A stretch of 64,000 nucleotides of DNA from the NCBI GenBank assembly GCA_946127115.1, contig CAMGYI010000002.1:1-64000 (forward strand). The letters run 5' to 3'. Shown one piece after another: positions 45,749 through 55,028 of this stretch; positions within the stretch are counted from its first letter, which is position 1, and every line of letters begins with the position of its first letter. Origin of the DNA: an uncultured Chlamydia sp. (GTDB taxonomy: Bacteria; Chlamydiota; Chlamydiia; Chlamydiales; Simkaniaceae). A program made the position numbers and the translations under genes. The notes under the pieces are model-generated. The model saw only the letters and a list, made by a program, of their open reading frames with translations, was not told where the DNA came from and ran no database searches.

Positions 45749-47956
45749 TTGGCTATGGACCAGCTCAGTGGATATATCGATACCATCGTTTTTACTAGTG
45801 AAGAGACTGGATTCACCGTGGCACGTCTTAAAACGCCCAAGCAAAGAGATCTGATCACAGTCGTTGGTCCGATGCCAGGGATCAATCCTGGGGAAACCCT
45901 TCATTGCCACGGTATTTGGAAGCATCATTCCCGTCACGGAAGGCAGTTTGAAGTACAAAACTTCGAGCTAACAGCTCCTGTTGATGTCCTGGGGATTCAG
46001 AAATATTTAGAATCAGGAATGGTCAAAGGAGTCGGGCCTATCTATGCCAGACGTATTGTTGAGACTTTTGGAGTTAAAACTCTTGAAATGATCGATAAAC
46101 ATCCTCACCGACTTACTGAGGTTTCTGGTATTGGAACCAAAAGGATCGAAAAGATTAAAGAGTGTTGGAGCGAACAAAAATCAATCCGCAATGTGATGAT
46201 CTTTTTGCAGACCCATCAAGTCCGCCCCTCTTTTGCGCAAAAGATTTTCAAGAGATATGGAGAAGAGAGTATCGAAAAGGTAAAGGAAAATCCTTATGTT
46301 CTTGCTAAGGAAATCTATGGTGTTGGTTTCAAAACAGCTGATGGGCTCGCCCAAAACCTCGGTATTTCCAAAAGCTCCCCTCTTCGGATTAAAGCAGGCA
46401 TCGAACATGTTCTTTGGGAGCTGAGCAATGATGGAAACGTCTGCTATTTAAAAGAATCCTTCATCCCTGAAGCTGAAAAAATCCTTGAAGTCGATGGAAC
46501 ACTTATCACCGAGCAGATCAGAGCTCTTGAAATGGAGGGATACATCATAGAAAATACTTTGGAGAGCAAGCCCTACATCTGGGTTCGCCCTCTCTATAAT
46601 GCAGAGTGGGGTGTTGCCCGAGAACTCCAAAGAATCTATGAAGCCCCTTGCAAAATCCGTACAGTTACGCTTGACAAGGCAATCAATTGGGTACAAGAAA
46701 CGCATCGAATCCGCTTCGCTAAAGAACAAAAATTGGCAATTAAAAGAAGTCTTGAGGAAAAAATTCATATTATTACAGGAGGACCTGGGACAGGAAAAAG
46801 CACAATCACCCGAGCTATCCTCTCGATTACTTCCAAAGTAACCGATAAAATTACTCTCGCCGCACCCACCGGGCGCGCCGCAAAACGGATGAGCGAAATC
46901 ACGGGTAAAAAAGCGTTCACGATTCACAGTCTTCTAGAATTTGACTTCAACAGAGGAGGTTTTAAAAGAAATCGCGATCATCCCCTTACTGCCCGCCTCA
47001 TCATCATCGATGAAGCAAGCATGATCGATACTTTTTTGATGTATAGCCTTCTAAAAGCAATTCCTGATGAAACTCGCCTCATCTTTATCGGTGACATCGA
47101 TCAACTTCCAAGTGTCGGAGCAGGGAACGTTTTGAAGGATATGATCTATTCCAAAACTCTCCCTGTTTCGCGCCTTAAGTGGATCTTTCGACAAGGGAAA
47201 GGGTCTCGCATCGTTGCCAATGCTCACCGGATTAATGCAGGTTATTTTCCTGAAACGGAGCATAAACAAGGGAGTGACTTTGTTTTTTTTAATGTCGAGT
47301 CTCCTGATGAAATTCTCGGAAAAATTATCCAGCTCATCGAACATCACATTCCTGAAAAATTCCCCCTCAATCCCATCGATGATATTCAAGTCCTCTCTCC
47401 AATGAAAAAAGGGGTTATTGGAACAGACAACCTTAACCATGCGCTTCAACAAAGACTTAATCCCCAATCCCTGCACATCGTTCGAATGGGCCGCCACTTT
47501 AATATCCACGACAAAGTAATGCAAATACGAAACAACTACGATAAAAAAGTGTATAACGGTGATGTCGGTCGCATTACAGCGATCAATATGGAAGAACAAG
47601 AGCTCATAGTAACTTTTGATGGGAAAGAGGTCCCATACGACTTCTTCGATATCGATGAGCTTATGCTCGCCTACGCCGTCTCGATCCATAAATACCAAGG
47701 AAGCGAATGCCCCTGCGTGATTATCCCTGTCCACACCTCACACTTCAAGCTCCTTTTTCGTAATCTTCTCTACACAGGGATCACCCGTGGCAAAAATCTC
47801 GTCATCCTTCTGGGCACAAAAAAAGCTTTGGCCATCGCAGTCAAAACCGATAACGTAAAGACACGTTACACCGGCCTTCAGTATTTCCTTGAAGGCACCC
47901 TTGCTAAAGAAAGGCAAGAAAGCCTCACTACCACCCCAAAACACCTTTTCAACTAA
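45749..47956 (+). CDS. recD2: RecD2-type ATP-dependent DNA helicase
   Basis: A 735-aa SF1B helicase. The N-terminal part (first 300 aa) has an OB-like start and helix-hairpin-helix repeats (VKGVGPIYARRIVETFG, VSGIGTKRIEKIKE), typical of RecD2 and absent from RecD of RecBCD. Walker A ITGGPGTGKST is near residue 345, Walker B LIIIDEASMID follows, and motifs GDIDQLPSVGAG, and YAVSIHKYQGSE near the C-terminus are present. It unwinds DNA 5'-3' in repair. Chlamydia has a recD gene next to metG as well, so the position is conserved. Confidence 0.95.
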   Translation: MAMDQLSGYIDTIVFTSEETGFTVARLKTPKQRDLITVVGPMPGINPGETLHCHGIWKHHSRHGRQFEVQNFELTAPVDVLGIQKYLESGMVKGVGPIYARRIVETFGVKTLEMIDKHPHRLTEVSGIGTKRIEKIKECWSEQKSIRNVMIFLQTHQVRPSFAQKIFKRYGEESIEKVKENPYVLAKEIYGVGFKTADGLAQNLGISKSSPLRIKAGIEHVLWELSNDGNVCYLKESFIPEAEKILEVDGTLITEQIRALEMEGYIIENTLESKPYIWVRPLYNAEWGVARELQRIYEAPCKIRTVTLDKAINWVQETHRIRFAKEQKLAIKRSLEEKIHIITGGPGTGKSTITRAILSITSKVTDKITLAAPTGRAAKRMSEITGKKAFTIHSLLEFDFNRGGFKRNRDHPLTARLIIIDEASMIDTFLMYSLLKAIPDETRLIFIGDIDQLPSVGAGNVLKDMIYSKTLPVSRLKWIFRQGKGSRIVANAHRINAGYFPETEHKQGSDFVFFNVESPDEILGKIIQLIEHHIPEKFPLNPIDDIQVLSPMKKGVIGTDNLNHALQQRLNPQSLHIVRMGRHFNIHDKVMQIRNNYDKKVYNGDVGRITAINMEEQELIVTFDGKEVPYDFFDIDELMLAYAVSIHKYQGSECPCVIIPVHTSHFKLLFRNLLYTGITRGKNLVILLGTKKALAIAVKTDNVKTRYTGLQYFLEGTLAKERQESLTTTPKHLFN

Positions 47957-48167
47957 TCTAATAAGTTCCAAAGGGAGGAAGAAAAGAGGATGACTGGGTC
48001 CACCTGAAACTCCAGTAACATCAAGAGTTACCTTGTTACACAGTTGTTATTCCCGTAAATATTGGACTGTTCCTTTGTTAGAGTCATTGTGCCAGTATTT
48101 GAAAGGAGGATGACGCGATATCAAATAAATCTTAATACGTTGACCCTGTAAATTCAATCCAAGTCCT

Positions 48168-48195
48168 TGCGATTAAATTAAATAATTGCTATAAT
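48168..48195 (+). promoter_or_regulatory. Promoter ahead of the 35-codon gene
   Basis: TTGCGA (48168-48173), 16-bp spacer, TATAAT (48190-48195). The start would fall near 48202, about 49 nt before the small reading frame. Confidence 0.6.
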
Positions 48196-48250
48196 CCAAG
48201 TAGGACCTGTAGGTTTATTAAGAATTTTATGAGAAATCAGGAGCAAACCC

Positions 48251-48358
48251 ATGAAAAAAAGATCTAAGAAGCTAATTAACAAGGTTTTAAGAAAATTTAA
48301 GCGAAAAACTCGCTTTCAGCGCACCATGAGATTCTTCAAAGGATTTATGGGTATCTAA
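48251..48358 (+). CDS. Candidate 35-aa basic protein
   Basis: ATG at 48251, stop at 48356-48358. The product MKKRSKKLINKVLRKFKRKT followed by RFQRTMRFFKGFMGI has 17 Lys/Arg in 35 residues and could form an amphipathic helix. AGGAGC stands 5-10 nt upstream and a sigma-70-like promoter 50-80 bp upstream. Its stop codon overlaps the metG stop tail to tail. Nothing else explains the promoter. Unknown; a nucleic-acid-binding or ribosome-associated peptide would fit the charge. Confidence 0.5.
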   Translation: MKKRSKKLINKVLRKFKRKTRFQRTMRFFKGFMGI

Positions 48359-50361
48359 GCTATTGGGCTCCCTAGTGGAGCCCCTTGTATCTCCAAAAAC
48401 TCCAGCGATTTAGGCTCCCCTGCTGTCAAGATCATCCCTTGGCTTTCCACTCCCATTAATTTTGCTGGTTTTAGGTTCGCCACAAGAGCCACCTTTTTTC
48501 CTATGAGAATCTCTGGATCAGGATACTGCTTCCGTACCCCGGAGACAACCGTCCGACGCTCAAATCCAAGGTCTAGCTCAATCTTATAGAGCTTATCACT
48601 CTTAGGGATCTCAGCCGCAGAAAGAATCTGAGCTACTCGAAGATCAAGCTTCTGGAAAGCATCAAAGGTAATCGAATCTTTTAAATCCTCGGCAGGTTTT
48701 AGGACATTTTTTAGGTCTTCGAGTTGCTTTTTAATCACAGTATCCTCCACTTTAGAGAAAAGCACTTCCGGCTTCGGAAAAGTGCGATTTGGCGAAATCC
48801 CCATTGCTAAAACGCTGTTCCAAGTTTGATCTTTTAAAAACTCTTCATTTCCCAGAAGACGCCAAAGTTTTTCGGCAGTCTCAGGAATAATCGGGAATGA
48901 GACAAGAGCCAGAGTATTCAGGACAAGCAAACAGCAAGCAATCGTCGTATTCTGACCATCTTTGCTATCCTTCCATGGTTTCTTATGATCAAAGTAAATA
49001 TTCCCCTCTTGGGCAAGTTCCATGATAAGCTGAGTCGCCTTTCGCAAATGATAGTGATCATAGGCCTGATGGATCATTTTTGAGAGTTCTTCTACTTTTT
49101 CAAGGAAGAGTTCATCATCATGTTTCAAGTCTCCAAAAGGAGGCATCATACCCTCGCACTTGCTTTGAGTGAAAACAAGGACGCGGTTTACTAGATTCCC
49201 ATATTTTCCCAAGAGTTCGCTATTGCAGCGCATTTGAAAGTCCTTCCAGGAAAACTCACTATCTTGTGTTTCAGGAGCATTTGCAGCAATAGCATAACGA
49301 ATCTGATCAGCAGAAAAATGTTTAAAAAACTCCTCCAAATCGACATACCAACCAGCCGATTTACTAAATTGCTTCCCCTCAAGATTATAAAACTCATTCG
49401 CAGGAATCTCGTCCACAATTTTATAGGGCTCATCTTGTCCCATTGTCATTGCTGGAAAAAAGATCGCATGAAATGGAATGTTATCCTTCCCAATAAAATT
49501 GACCAATTTTGTCTTTTCATCACACCAATATTGCTTCCATGCTTCGGGCTCTCCTTTCTTTTCAGCCCACTCTTTTGTTGCTGAAATGTACCCAATTGGT
49601 GCGTCAAACCAAACATAGAGAACCTTTCCCTTAACCCCTTCAATGGGAACAGGAATCCCCCAATTTGAATCACGAGTAATCGCCCGAGGCTTCAAATCAT
49701 CGATATAGTTCTGGGCAAAGTTCATTACATTGGATTTCCAATGTTTTTTCTTGATCCACTTTGCAAGCTCATCTTTGAATAGATCAAATCGGAGAAACCA
49801 GTGCTTTGTCTGTTTTAGAATTAGTGGAGCACCGGTGAGTTTTGAACGAGGATTCTTGAGATCAATCGCCTCATAACTCGAAGCGCATTTGGGACATTCA
49901 TCCCCTCTTGCTTCTTCAAATCCACATTTAGGACACGTTCCCTGAACATACCGATCTGCAAGAAACCGTTCATCCTTTTCAGCATAGAGCTGGTCAGTGA
50001 CTTTCTCTTCGATATACCCATTTTTATAGAGCTGTTTGAAATAGGTTTGTGTAGGTTCTACGTGCCCTTTCCATGTAGTCCGAGAATAGTGGTCAAATCC
50101 AATGTTCATCTGCTTAAAAAAATCAAAAAGAACCTGATGAAAATGATCGACATGCTCCTTAGGCGTTCGTCCAGCCATTTCAGCACTCAAGGTGATCGCC
50201 ACCCCATGTTCATCAGAACCACAGATATAGAGAACATCGTGCCCTAAAAGTCTCTGAAAACGGGCATAGCAATCCGCGGGCAAATATGCCCCAGCAATAT
50301 GACCAAAATGCAGTGGCCCATTCGCATAAGGAAGCGCTGCCGTTATCAGAATTCTCTTCAC
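48355..50361 (-). CDS. metG: Methionyl-tRNA synthetase
   Basis: A 668-aa class I synthetase. The HIGH-type motif is in ALPYANGPLHFGHIAGA, a zinc knuckle CPKCGFEEARGDECPKC follows near residue 140-160, and the KMSKS-type loop is KQFSKSAGW. The last 100 residues form a tRNA-binding domain (FDAFQKLDLRVAQILSAAEI, LKPAKLMGVESQGMILTA) that also mediates dimerisation. Length is that of the E. coli-type enzyme. It overlaps the omega-like gene by 4 nt. Confidence 0.97.
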   Translation of the reverse strand: MKRILITAALPYANGPLHFGHIAGAYLPADCYARFQRLLGHDVLYICGSDEHGVAITLSAEMAGRTPKEHVDHFHQVLFDFFKQMNIGFDHYSRTTWKGHVEPTQTYFKQLYKNGYIEEKVTDQLYAEKDERFLADRYVQGTCPKCGFEEARGDECPKCASSYEAIDLKNPRSKLTGAPLILKQTKHWFLRFDLFKDELAKWIKKKHWKSNVMNFAQNYIDDLKPRAITRDSNWGIPVPIEGVKGKVLYVWFDAPIGYISATKEWAEKKGEPEAWKQYWCDEKTKLVNFIGKDNIPFHAIFFPAMTMGQDEPYKIVDEIPANEFYNLEGKQFSKSAGWYVDLEEFFKHFSADQIRYAIAANAPETQDSEFSWKDFQMRCNSELLGKYGNLVNRVLVFTQSKCEGMMPPFGDLKHDDELFLEKVEELSKMIHQAYDHYHLRKATQLIMELAQEGNIYFDHKKPWKDSKDGQNTTIACCLLVLNTLALVSFPIIPETAEKLWRLLGNEEFLKDQTWNSVLAMGISPNRTFPKPEVLFSKVEDTVIKKQLEDLKNVLKPAEDLKDSITFDAFQKLDLRVAQILSAAEIPKSDKLYKIELDLGFERRTVVSGVRKQYPDPEILIGKKVALVANLKPAKLMGVESQGMILTAGEPKSLEFLEIQGAPLGSPIA

Positions 50362-50552
50362 CTTTCTTCTTCTTCCTCTTCTTCTTTTTTCGGTGGGTTT
50401 TTGCGGATCTCTTTAAGCATCTGAGTCACATTAAGGTCTTCATTCCCACTTTGGATTTGTCTTTGTGCCACATCAATTGCGTAGTGTGTCAACTGAAAAT
50501 TATCCGAGAATAGGATGGTATAACTTTCCTTTGTTAGTTCATCTTGTGCCAT
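50358..50552 (-). CDS. rpoZ: RNA polymerase omega-like small protein (CT031-like)
   Basis: A 64-aa protein between gmk and metG, where omega genes are usual (after gmk) and where Chlamydia has CT031. The middle, DNFQLTHYAIDVAQRQIQSG followed by TQMLKEIRKN, fits the omega pattern of N-x-(F/Y)-x-L, A-x-x-(A/R)-R-Q-I and a late ALREI-like helix. It ends in PPKKEEEEEEER. The match is weak, and the assignment rests largely on position. Omega helps assemble RNA polymerase by holding beta-prime. Confidence 0.65.
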   Translation of the reverse strand: MAQDELTKESYTILFSDNFQLTHYAIDVAQRQIQSGNEDLNVTQMLKEIRKNPPKKEEEEEEER

Positions 50553-51126
50553 GATTTCCTCCTTCGTAATTCTTGGCTATTATAATACTCTTTAATGCCT
50601 CGTAGGCAGCCTCTAGATTGTCATTAACGATTGTATAGTCATAATATTTTGCCTGATCGATCTCATATTGGGCCCACTTCAGCCGTTTTTTGAGAGTCTC
50701 GGGCGATTCTGTTTTACGATTTTTAAGCCTTTCTTCAAGAATCTCCATCGAGGGCGGCGCAATGAAAATATAAAGGGCCTTTATCTTTTTCTTAAGCTCC
50801 ATCGCTCCTTGGGTATCGATCACCAAAATGACATGCTTCCCATCCATGCGTTGCGCTTCCACAAGCTTCTTTGAGGTTCCATACTGATGGCCAAACACCG
50901 TTGCATGCTCTAGAAACTCTCCCCGTTTTACTCGCTCCTCAAACACCTCACCAGTCAGAAAAACATAGTCCTTTCCATCAATCTCACCAGGGCGAGGTTT
51001 TCGAGTCGTACACGAAATACTCTGGACCACCTCTTCAGGATATTCCCTTTTTAACTTATAAACGAGAGTGGTTTTCCCTGTTCCTGCTGGAGCACTTACA
51101 ATGATCAGTTCGCCTTTCTTCTTCAT
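50539..51126 (-). CDS. gmk: Guanylate kinase
   Basis: A 195-aa enzyme that phosphorylates GMP to GDP. The P-loop is IIVSAPAGTGKTTL at residues 7-20; the GMP-binding block SCTTRKPRPGEIDGKDYVFL and ILEERLKNRKTES (lid) follow. It overlaps both neighbours by a few nucleotides, so it is in one operon with yicC and the omega-like gene. Confidence 0.96.
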   Translation of the reverse strand: MKKKGELIIVSAPAGTGKTTLVYKLKREYPEEVVQSISCTTRKPRPGEIDGKDYVFLTGEVFEERVKRGEFLEHATVFGHQYGTSKKLVEAQRMDGKHVILVIDTQGAMELKKKIKALYIFIAPPSMEILEERLKNRKTESPETLKKRLKWAQYEIDQAKYYDYTIVNDNLEAAYEALKSIIIAKNYEGGNHGTR

Positions 51127-52004
51127 TCGATGTTCTGCAACTGCTCCCGAATCTTCTCGAGTTCACTTTTTGCAGACAAAATCAACTGTGTGATTCCAAA
51201 CTCTTGCGATTTTGCTGCGATGGTATTCACCTCACGATTCATCTCTTGCGTGAGAAAATCTAGCTCTCGTCCTACCCTTCGTTTATCTTCACTCAAGATA
51301 TCGCGAAACTGTTTGACATGAGAGGCGAGACGTGTAATTTCTTCGGTAATATCGACCTTATCTGCAAAAATGACAAGTTCTCGGGTAAGGCGATCCTCAT
51401 CCCCTTCATGATTCATCTTGACCTCTTCAAGTTTTTTTGCCAACCTCTCATGAAACCGCTTCGAAGCATCTTTTGTAAGCTTTTCTACTCCGTTAATATC
51501 CTCCGCAATCTCGCTCAAACGCGAAAGAATATCTTCTTTAAGAGAGTTTCCCTCTTTCTCCTTCATTGCAATAAAAGTAACCATTGCTTCATCAAACCCT
51601 TGCATCAGCTCGTTTTTAAAGGCTTTATCAACCTTTTGGACTATGGGAGAAGAGGTCATCATAAATTGCATAAGAGATGAGAAGGGAATGGCTTCTTCCT
51701 TCTTATAGCCCAATCCCAGTGCACACCCCATCCATTCCTTATGGATCTCTTTCATCACCCCTAGGCTTGGAACTTCAGAAGAGCCGTTTTGACCACTATC
51801 CTTCGTAATCCGGATCGTAACATTGCCTCGCTTTACCTCTTCCGCCAAGCGCTTCCTAAGTCCCATATCTAAGGAAAGAAATTCTTTTGGAATATTCGAG
51901 TGAATATCTAAACTTTTCCGGTTCACCGAGTGAATTTCAATGATAAAGTGTCCCACACTGGTTTTGAGGTGAGACCGTCCATAGGCTGTCATACTACGCG
52001 CCAT
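51123..52004 (-). CDS. yicC: YicC-family endoribonuclease-like protein
   Basis: A 293-aa protein that starts with the diagnostic MARSMTAYGRSH and contains EIHSVNRKSLDIHSNIP and, at the C-terminus, the DUF1732 block DFLTQEMNREVNTIAAKSQE. YicC proteins cut certain small RNAs. In C. trachomatis I recall rnhB directly before gmk, so yicC is an extra gene at this spot. It overlaps gmk by 4 nt. Confidence 0.92.
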   Translation of the reverse strand: MARSMTAYGRSHLKTSVGHFIIEIHSVNRKSLDIHSNIPKEFLSLDMGLRKRLAEEVKRGNVTIRITKDSGQNGSSEVPSLGVMKEIHKEWMGCALGLGYKKEEAIPFSSLMQFMMTSSPIVQKVDKAFKNELMQGFDEAMVTFIAMKEKEGNSLKEDILSRLSEIAEDINGVEKLTKDASKRFHERLAKKLEEVKMNHEGDEDRLTRELVIFADKVDITEEITRLASHVKQFRDILSEDKRRVGRELDFLTQEMNREVNTIAAKSQEFGITQLILSAKSELEKIREQLQNIE

Positions 52005-52014
52005 AGAGAAAATC

Positions 52015-52662
52015 CTACTTTGGTTGAGAGGGTCTTATAACTGATTCTCCACCGCAAGTCAAGGAGCGCACCGGCTCAAAAGAAACTCGATGAATCGGAC
52101 AAGGGCCATAAGCTCTAAGAGCCTCCACATGTTTTTTTGTACCATACCCTTTATGACGATCAAATCCGTAATCAGGGTACTTCTCATGATACTTCTTCAT
52201 CAAAAGATCCCGATGACACTTAGCAATAACCGAAGCAGCTCCAATACTTAGTGAACGACCATCCCCCTTAATCACTGCCTTAGCAGCAATATGTGTCGGA
52301 GGGAGGTGGTTGCCATCAATGAGTAGATAATCAGGCTTAACCTTGAGCTCACCCACAGCTAGTGCCATTGCCTGGAGCGCCGCACGCAAAATATTAATCT
52401 CATCAATCACTGTACTCTCAAGAATGCCGATACCATAATGGATGTCTGGGTGTGTGATGAGCACATGATAGAGTTCCTCCCTTTTCTCGGGAGCGAGCTT
52501 TTTGCTGTCATCAATCCCTTCAACTTGAAGCCCTCTAGGAAGGATACAAGCAGCAGCAACAACGGGGCCAGCAAGAGGACCTCGCCCGGCTTCATCTACA
52601 CCCGCAATCAGCCGGCGCCCAGCACTATAGGCATTCTCCTCAAAAAACGTTCGATCGTTCAA
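52015..52662 (-). CDS. rnhB: Ribonuclease HII
   Basis: A 215-aa enzyme that removes RNA (including single ribonucleotides) from RNA-DNA hybrids. Catalytic acidic residues are seen in IAGVDEAGRGPLAGPVVAA, LLIDGNHLP and KCHRDLLM; DSKKLAPEKREEL is typical. The order trmD-rplS-rnhB is that of Chlamydia. Confidence 0.96.
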   Translation of the reverse strand: MNDRTFFEENAYSAGRRLIAGVDEAGRGPLAGPVVAAACILPRGLQVEGIDDSKKLAPEKREELYHVLITHPDIHYGIGILESTVIDEINILRAALQAMALAVGELKVKPDYLLIDGNHLPPTHIAAKAVIKGDGRSLSIGAASVIAKCHRDLLMKKYHEKYPDYGFDRHKGYGTKKHVEALRAYGPCPIHRVSFEPVRSLTCGGESVIRPSQPK

Positions 52663-52664
52663 CC

Positions 52665-53126
52665 CTACTCCGATTTAGGAGTTTCGTCTTCAGGCTTTTT
52701 CTCCTCTCTGGAAGCCCCAGCTTTGGAAAGCGCAGGATCTTCTATAAGAGTTGGACCTTTCTTGTCCTTTTTCCGTCCCATTTCCTCCTTAACCTTCGCT
52801 GCTTTTCCAGCAGTCCCGCGGAGATAATAAAGTTTTGCCCGTCGTACTTTTCCTAATCGAACAACTTCGATCTTGGCAATTCGGGGGCTATGCAGTGGGA
52901 ATACCCGCTCCATTCCAGCGCCATAAGCCACTCGGTACATCGAAAAGGTTTCAGAGATGCCCGAACCTTTTCGAGCAATAACAGTCCCAGTGAAAACCTG
53001 GATTCTTTCTTTTTCCCCTTCGATAATACGGATGTGAACTTTGATCGTGTCGCCGACATTAAAATTGGGAATGTCTGTCTTAAGTTGACTGGTTTCAATT
53101 TTCTCAAGTAGCGCATCGCGGCTCAT
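52665..53126 (-). CDS. rplS: 50S ribosomal protein L19, C-terminally extended
   Basis: A 153-aa L19. The core (first ~117 aa) has [40 protein letters not shown], and KLYYLRG. After it there is a tail of about 35 charged residues (GRKKDKKGP ... EDETPKSE), which most bacterial L19 proteins lack. It overlaps trmD by 23 nt. Confidence 0.96.
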   Translation of the reverse strand: MSRDALLEKIETSQLKTDIPNFNVGDTIKVHIRIIEGEKERIQVFTGTVIARKGSGISETFSMYRVAYGAGMERVFPLHSPRIAKIEVVRLGKVRRAKLYYLRGTAGKAAKVKEEMGRKKDKKGPTLIEDPALSKAGASREEKKPEDETPKSE

Positions 53127-53820
53127 GATTCATTTCTCCTGAGTTAGATATTCTAGTTTTTAGGTCGGGTCGAACCCGCTCTGTTTTCTCTTGTGCCTGC
53201 GCTTTTCTCCACGCCTTTATCTCAGCATGATTCCCGCTTTTTAAAACCTCAGGAACCTCTTTTCCTTCAAAAACAGGAGGACGGGTATAAACCGGACAAT
53301 CAAACATCCCATTTTCAAAAGAGTCTTGTTGTGCTGCCTCTTCGTTTCTAATCACTCCCGGAACAAACCGAGAGACACTATCAACCAAAACGATGGCGGC
53401 AGGAGCGCCACTCGTAAGCACATAATCCCCAATGCTAATCTCTTCATCGACTTCGTTCTCAATCGCGCGCTCGTCGATCCCCTCATAGTGGCCACATACA
53501 ACAATCAAATGTGGTTTTTTAGCCAGTTCCGCACACCGCTCAGCGGAGAGAGGAGTCCCCTGAGGGGTCAAATAGACCACATGGGAATTTTCTTTTTTAA
53601 CATTTCGTATCGCTCTTGTAACAGGCTCTGCCATCAGGACCATCCCCGGCCCTCCACCATACGGACGATCATCAATCTGCTGATATCTCCCTGCAGAAAA
53701 ATCCCTCATATTTACAAGGTTAATCTCTAACAGCCCTTTTTCCCGTCCTCTTTTAATCATACTGACATCAAAGGGACCCTCAAAATACTCTGGAAAGAGA
53801 GATAAGATATCGTAACGCAT
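53104..53820 (-). CDS. trmD: tRNA (guanine-37-N1)-methyltransferase
   Basis: A 238-aa SPOUT methyltransferase that prevents frameshifting by methylating G37. Motifs: [63 protein letters not shown] (deep-knot SAM site) and [16 protein letters not shown]. Confidence 0.97.
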   Translation of the reverse strand: MRYDILSLFPEYFEGPFDVSMIKRGREKGLLEINLVNMRDFSAGRYQQIDDRPYGGGPGMVLMAEPVTRAIRNVKKENSHVVYLTPQGTPLSAERCAELAKKPHLIVVCGHYEGIDERAIENEVDEEISIGDYVLTSGAPAAIVLVDSVSRFVPGVIRNEEAAQQDSFENGMFDCPVYTRPPVFEGKEVPEVLKSGNHAEIKAWRKAQAQEKTERVRPDLKTRISNSGEMNHEPRCAT

Positions 53821-53828
53821 CGAAAAAA

Positions 53829-54149
53829 CTACTTCTTTTTCGCTTTTCGCTTTTCGCTGCGCCTTTTCACTTTTGCGAGTTCCCGATCACGAATACTCTT
53901 AATCACTCCGGGGGCTTTTCGGGCAATTAAAGCATGTGCTTTCTCGGTCAGCTCAGCTCCGTTATCAACCCAAAATTGGATGCGATCTTCCTTAACCACA
54001 GCATCTTTTCCCTCTTCATGATGAGGATCATAATGTCCCAGATTTTCGACATACTTCCCATCCCGCGGAGAGCGAGAATCTGCAACGACTAGGCGGTACG
54101 TCAATTGATTGGTTCGGCCCTGTTGTCTTAGGCGAATCTTTAGTGCCAT
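53829..54149 (-). CDS. rpsP: 30S ribosomal protein S16
   Basis: A 106-aa S16 with the N-terminal block ALKIRLRQQGRTNQLTYRLV, SPRDGKYVENLGHYDP, and a basic tail (AKVKRRSEKRKAKKK). It starts the rpsP-trmD-rplS-rnhB run, 8 nt before trmD. Confidence 0.96.
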   Translation of the reverse strand: MALKIRLRQQGRTNQLTYRLVVADSRSPRDGKYVENLGHYDPHHEEGKDAVVKEDRIQFWVDNGAELTEKAHALIARKAPGVIKSIRDRELAKVKRRSEKRKAKKK

Positions 54150-54334
54150 CTACGTAAACTCCAATTCACAAATTGTAATAAGACCACCCAGCATAAATGA
54201 TGCCCGGAAAAAATGGTATTAAAAACCTTCACAGCCTTTCCAATTTCCAACTTTATCAAAATATTCATTCACTTTCTAAGAAAAAAAGAGAACGAAATAC
54301 CAAAAAATATAGAATACAGAAAAATAGGTTGAAA

Positions 54335-54400
54335 TAACTCATTGATATGCAACAATCTTTTTTGCAAAAACAAAGTTATCATACGCATATCAACGAGTTA
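54335..54400. repeat. 16-bp inverted repeat upstream of rpsP
   Basis: TAACTCATTGATATGC (54335-54350) and GCATATCAACGAGTTA (54385-54400) pair in 15 of 16 positions around a 34-bp AT-rich spacer. No T run follows. It could be a transposon end pair, an operator or an RNA hairpin in an rpsP leader, which would be transcribed from about 200 bp upstream of the gene. Around it (54150-54540) I see no gene. Confidence 0.5.
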
Positions 54401-54539
54401 AATCTTTAGGACTTTCTGACAAAGCCTTTCAGAGAAACGTATAGAAGATTGAATGATTAAAGGACTTTTAAAACGAGCTAAATGTCAAGGACGAACCACG
54501 AGAGCCATAAGCAGGAATAAGTATCCGTTAATTTAACGA

Positions 54540-54999
54540 ACTGACTATTTTCCTTCGAACAAGCTGCTATTCTATGCTGCAAATAAAAAGTAGAGGGCAT
54601 GTGCTACTTTAGAGATGGAGGCAATGGGATCTTGCGAAAGATTGAGGCAAAAGTTTTTTTGTCTTGTTTGATCTAAATGTCTAGTAAACTAACACAACAT
54701 AAAATTCCCTATCTTCGTAGCAAGCCACGGGAAAAAGTGCAGGTTTTCGTCTTGGATCAATCAGTTCGGCATACCAAGTGAGAATTTTCGATAACCTTAC
54801 CCTGTTTTCTTCTTCCTCCAGCATCGCCTGAATTAAACCCAGTTGAGCAAGTTTGGAAAAAGCTCAAAGACACCTGACTAGCAAATCGTTTTTATGATGG
54901 ATATCAGACAATCCTAGCGGCTTGTTATCAGGCTTGGAATTGGTTTGTTAACGTCCCTCTAACCATGTGTTCGACAATTATGCACAAGAATATGGGTTA
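54540..54999 (+). pseudogene. IS630-family transposase remnant
   Basis: Plus-strand pieces QVFVLDQSVRHTK, then ASPELNPVEQVWKKLKDT, a stop, and LANRFYDGYQTILAACYQAW with NWFVNVPLTMCSTIMHKN give the end of an IS630-type DDE transposase (the ELNPVEQ box carries the last catalytic acid). Stops and frameshifts break it. Weak matches begin about 54540. It fills the gap between rpsP and ffh. Confidence 0.75.
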
Positions 55000-55028
55000 A
55001 CTTATGAAATATCATTCCAGAAATAGTA

